From Altererythrobacter sp. (GTDB lineage: Bacteria; Pseudomonadota; Alphaproteobacteria; Sphingomonadales; Sphingomonadaceae): a stretch of DNA of 8,031 nt. Positions 6,961-8,031 of this stretch are shown here, piece after piece (positions within the stretch are counted from its first letter, which is position 1; each line of letters begins with the position of its first letter). The DNA is taken from assembly GCA_023299945.1 (NCBI GenBank), contig JALZVZ010000335.1, positions 1 to 8,031 of the forward strand, written 5' to 3'. The translations under genes were made by a program, and so were the position numbers. Under the pieces are notes generated by a model that did not search any database, had not been told where the DNA came from, and saw only the letters and a list, made by a program, of their open reading frames with translations.

Positions 6961-7225
6961 AACTTACTTGCCTTGTGATACATCCATTATGGGTGAATCG
7001 GCTTTTATTTTGGCTGTTTGTATCAGAATTTCATTCGTTTACCTAACATGGTTAGTTTTGGGCGCAGCCGGATCATTTTGACGTTCGGTGCGCAAACCAC
7101 AGAAAAACATCATCCTTCCATCAGGACTTTCCCATCCGCCGCTGCGACCACTGCTGCCGGAGCAAGAGGAGCTCCCTCGTTCAGCCGCTCTCTCCACCAC
7201 GAGGGCACACAAAAGGGGAAAACTA
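6948..7225. promoter_or_regulatory. Divergent intergenic region between the regulator and exported-protein genes
   Basis: These 278 bases must hold promoters for both genes. The part at about 6980-7060 is AT-rich relative to the rest, as expected for promoters. Visible candidates are CATAAT on the - strand (complement of 6983-6988) as a -10 for the regulator, and TTGACG at 7078-7083 as a -35 for the exported protein; neither has a good partner box. A short dyad CTAAC-ATG-GTTAG at 7043-7055 sits between them and could be an operator for the neighbouring winged-helix protein. No convincing small gene was seen here. Confidence 0.4.
7174..7205 (+). promoter_or_regulatory. Leader hairpin before the exported-protein gene
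   Basis: CCCTCGT (7174-7180) and ACGAGGG (7199-7205) are perfect seven-base complements around an 18-base loop. The stem ends eight bases before the AGGGGA Shine-Dalgarno. The self-complementary GGAGCTCC (7168-7175) overlaps the left arm and could compete with it. It may affect mRNA stability or translation; chance cannot be excluded. Confidence 0.25.
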
Positions 7226-7228
7226 ATG
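7214..7228 (+). promoter_or_regulatory. Ribosome binding site of the exported-protein gene
   Basis: AGGGGA at 7214-7219 lies six bases before ATG at 7226 and nine before a second in-frame ATG at 7229. Both starts place the signal peptide correctly. The same frame is open further upstream to 7088, but that part has no Shine-Dalgarno-linked start and would bury the signal peptide inside the protein. Confidence 0.65.
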
Positions 7229-7702
7229 ATGAATACCAAGAGGATTTCACGCAGCGTCAAGTCTTTCGTGCTGGCCACCAGCGTATTTATGATCGCGGCA
7301 CCTGCATCCGCGCAGATGGAAATTTTCAAAGATTATGAGCCGTCTGACGCCGTCTATGAGATGGTGACGGTCAACATTGAGGCAGGCGAATTTGAGACCT
7401 ATCTCGAGAATCTCAAACAAACTTGGGTTCAAGGCAATGAAATCGCCAAACGCCTTGGCCATATCGAAGATTACGCGATCTACGCCAATCCCAATGGCGC
7501 TGGCGATGCATTGGATATGGTCCTGATGATCAAATATTCGAGCACAGCCGATCTAGCACCCAGCAAGGAGCGCTATCAGGAATTCATGCGTGAATGGGGC
7601 AAGCAGCGCGAAGAGAGCAGCAAGAAAACCGTGCGCGAGGTGTATAACAATATCCGCGAACTGACCGGCCAATATCAATTGCGGAAAATCACTCTCAAAT
7701 GA
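7226..7702 (+). CDS. Small exported protein with Sec signal peptide, function unknown
   Basis: A 158-residue protein. Residues 1-29 form a classical Sec signal peptide: basic MMNTKRISRSVK, hydrophobic SFVLATSVFMIAA, and a PASA cleavage site before Gln30. There is no lipobox cysteine, so the mature protein of about 129 residues should be soluble in the periplasm or secreted. The mature part reads as strand-helix-strand-helix: VYEMVTVNIEAG, then a helix EFETYLENLKQTWVQGNE, a strand pair around DYAIYANP and DMVLMIKYSS, a highly charged helix (ERYQEFMREWGKQREESSKK), and a final QLRKITLK. This resembles a ferredoxin-like or dimeric alpha/beta-barrel fold, but that is inference and I do not recognise a named family. 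There are no cysteines in the mature part. It is transcribed alone, divergently from the winged-helix regulator, with its own terminator hairpin. Confidence 0.8.
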   Translation: MMNTKRISRSVKSFVLATSVFMIAAPASAQMEIFKDYEPSDAVYEMVTVNIEAGEFETYLENLKQTWVQGNEIAKRLGHIEDYAIYANPNGAGDALDMVLMIKYSSTADLAPSKERYQEFMREWGKQREESSKKTVREVYNNIRELTGQYQLRKITLK

Positions 7703-7708
7703 CGTGAA

Positions 7709-7739
7709 TTCAGCCCCAAACGCGGTGTTTGGGGCTGAA
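7709..7739 (+). terminator. Strong terminator hairpin after the exported-protein gene
   Basis: TTCAGCCCCAAAC (7709-7721) and GTTTGGGGCTGAA (7727-7739) are a perfect 13-base inverted repeat with loop GCGGT, beginning seven bases after the stop codon. No U-run follows (GAATAGATC), so termination efficiency is uncertain, but position and strength fit a terminator or a 3'-end stabilising hairpin. Confidence 0.75.
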
Positions 7740-7745
7740 GAATAG

Positions 7746-7818
7746 ATCGATGCTGACATTCCAATTCCCGCATCGATTGGACCGGTCGTAGGACTTAACC
7801 ACCCTAGGGCCGGTCCAA
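7746..7818. repeat. Two further adjacent perfect inverted repeats
   Basis: ATCGATGC (7746-7753) pairs with GCATCGAT (7770-7777) around a 16-base loop. TTGGACCGG (7777-7785) pairs with CCGGTCCAA (7810-7818) around a 24-base loop, with an extra inner TAGG (7789-7792)/CCTA (7803-7806) pairing. The two stems share base 7777 and follow the terminator hairpin within six bases. They could be terminators for the opposite strand, a structured RNA, or a remnant of a mobile element end. Confidence 0.45.
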
Positions 7819-8031
7819 ATTTTGAACAGTCGGTCCTGGAGCGATTTAGAAGGTCGAAGATCAATTACGGTTCGGCAATCAGTTCACAATCACAGAAAAT
7901 ATCACCTTGGAAGAATTATCAGTCCACTGGTGCCCGATTAAATTTCGTCGTTGGTCAGACAATCCCTTGCGATGCTTGGAAAAATGGTGGCCGCTCTGCC
8001 GAGATGATTGAGCTTGAGCGGCTGGTTAGGG
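7819..8031. other. Unassigned right-edge sequence with an open + strand frame
   Basis: A + strand frame is open from 7746 to the window end (about 95 codons), but its only in-frame ATG is at 8004, with no Shine-Dalgarno before it. Its later part (LNFVVGQTIPCDAWKNGG, then SAEMIELERLV) looks somewhat protein-like, but I recognise no family. On the - strand all frames entering from the right edge hit stops by about 7932. It could be the degraded start of a neighbouring gene or an intergenic region; no function is assigned. Confidence 0.2.

Noticed and set aside
7195..7204. CCACCACGAG repeated at the window start (1-10) and in the exported-protein leader
   Set aside because: A ten-base match with no extension on either side; probably chance.
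7018..7338. + strand open frame of 106 codons starting in the divergent intergenic region
   Set aside because: It overlaps the exported-protein gene out of frame, has no Shine-Dalgarno and no protein-like features.
7553..7864. - strand open frame of 103 codons across the terminator region
   Set aside because: It runs through the 13-bp terminator hairpin and antisense to the exported-protein gene; no start signal.

Overview
The window looks like a chromosomal segment of an alphaproteobacterium, most likely a sphingomonad (Sphingomonadales, Erythrobacter/Altererythrobacter-like). This is an inference from moderate GC, from the winged-helix/TolB-like/TPR regulator architecture that is common in that group, and from the acetoacetate-decarboxylase-superfamily gene. 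No rRNA, tRNA, CRISPR array, intact mobile element or phage gene was recognised.

Layout. Positions 1-195 hold no confident gene but are rich in hairpins: 15-31, 37-70 with a GNRA-type GCAA loop, 86-101, and 158-181 just before a Shine-Dalgarno. They may be the 3' part of an upstream structured transcript plus the leader of the next operon. A tight three-gene operon on the + strand follows. Two large paralogous FAD-dependent oxidoreductases of the amine-oxidase/phytoene-desaturase-like superfamily (196-2253, 685 aa; 2271-4394, 707 aa) are followed by an acetoacetate decarboxylase superfamily protein (4391-5341, 316 aa). The gap is 17 nt between genes 1 and 2, and genes 2 and 3 overlap by ATGA. 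A convergent gene on the - strand (6947-5364, 527 aa) encodes an OmpR-type winged-helix regulator with a TolB-like domain and TPR-type repeats, and ends only 22 nt from the operon's last stop. Divergent from it lies a small exported protein (7226-7702, 158 aa) with a clear Sec signal peptide and a strong 13-bp terminator hairpin. The right edge (7740-8031) holds two further perfect inverted repeats and an open frame that cannot be assigned.

How the genes may work together. The two oxidoreductases resemble each other along their whole length, so they probably arose by duplication and act on the same or successive intermediates, or as a heteromer. Desaturation/isomerisation of a polyisoprenoid-like or other hydrophobic substrate is the nearest analogy, but the substrate cannot be read from sequence. 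The third enzyme keeps the Schiff-base lysine of its superfamily and probably acts on a keto compound in the same pathway. I know of no named pathway with this gene trio, which makes it the best candidate here for an undescribed system. The regulator is adjacent and may control the operon, the small exported protein, or both; that is inferred from position only.
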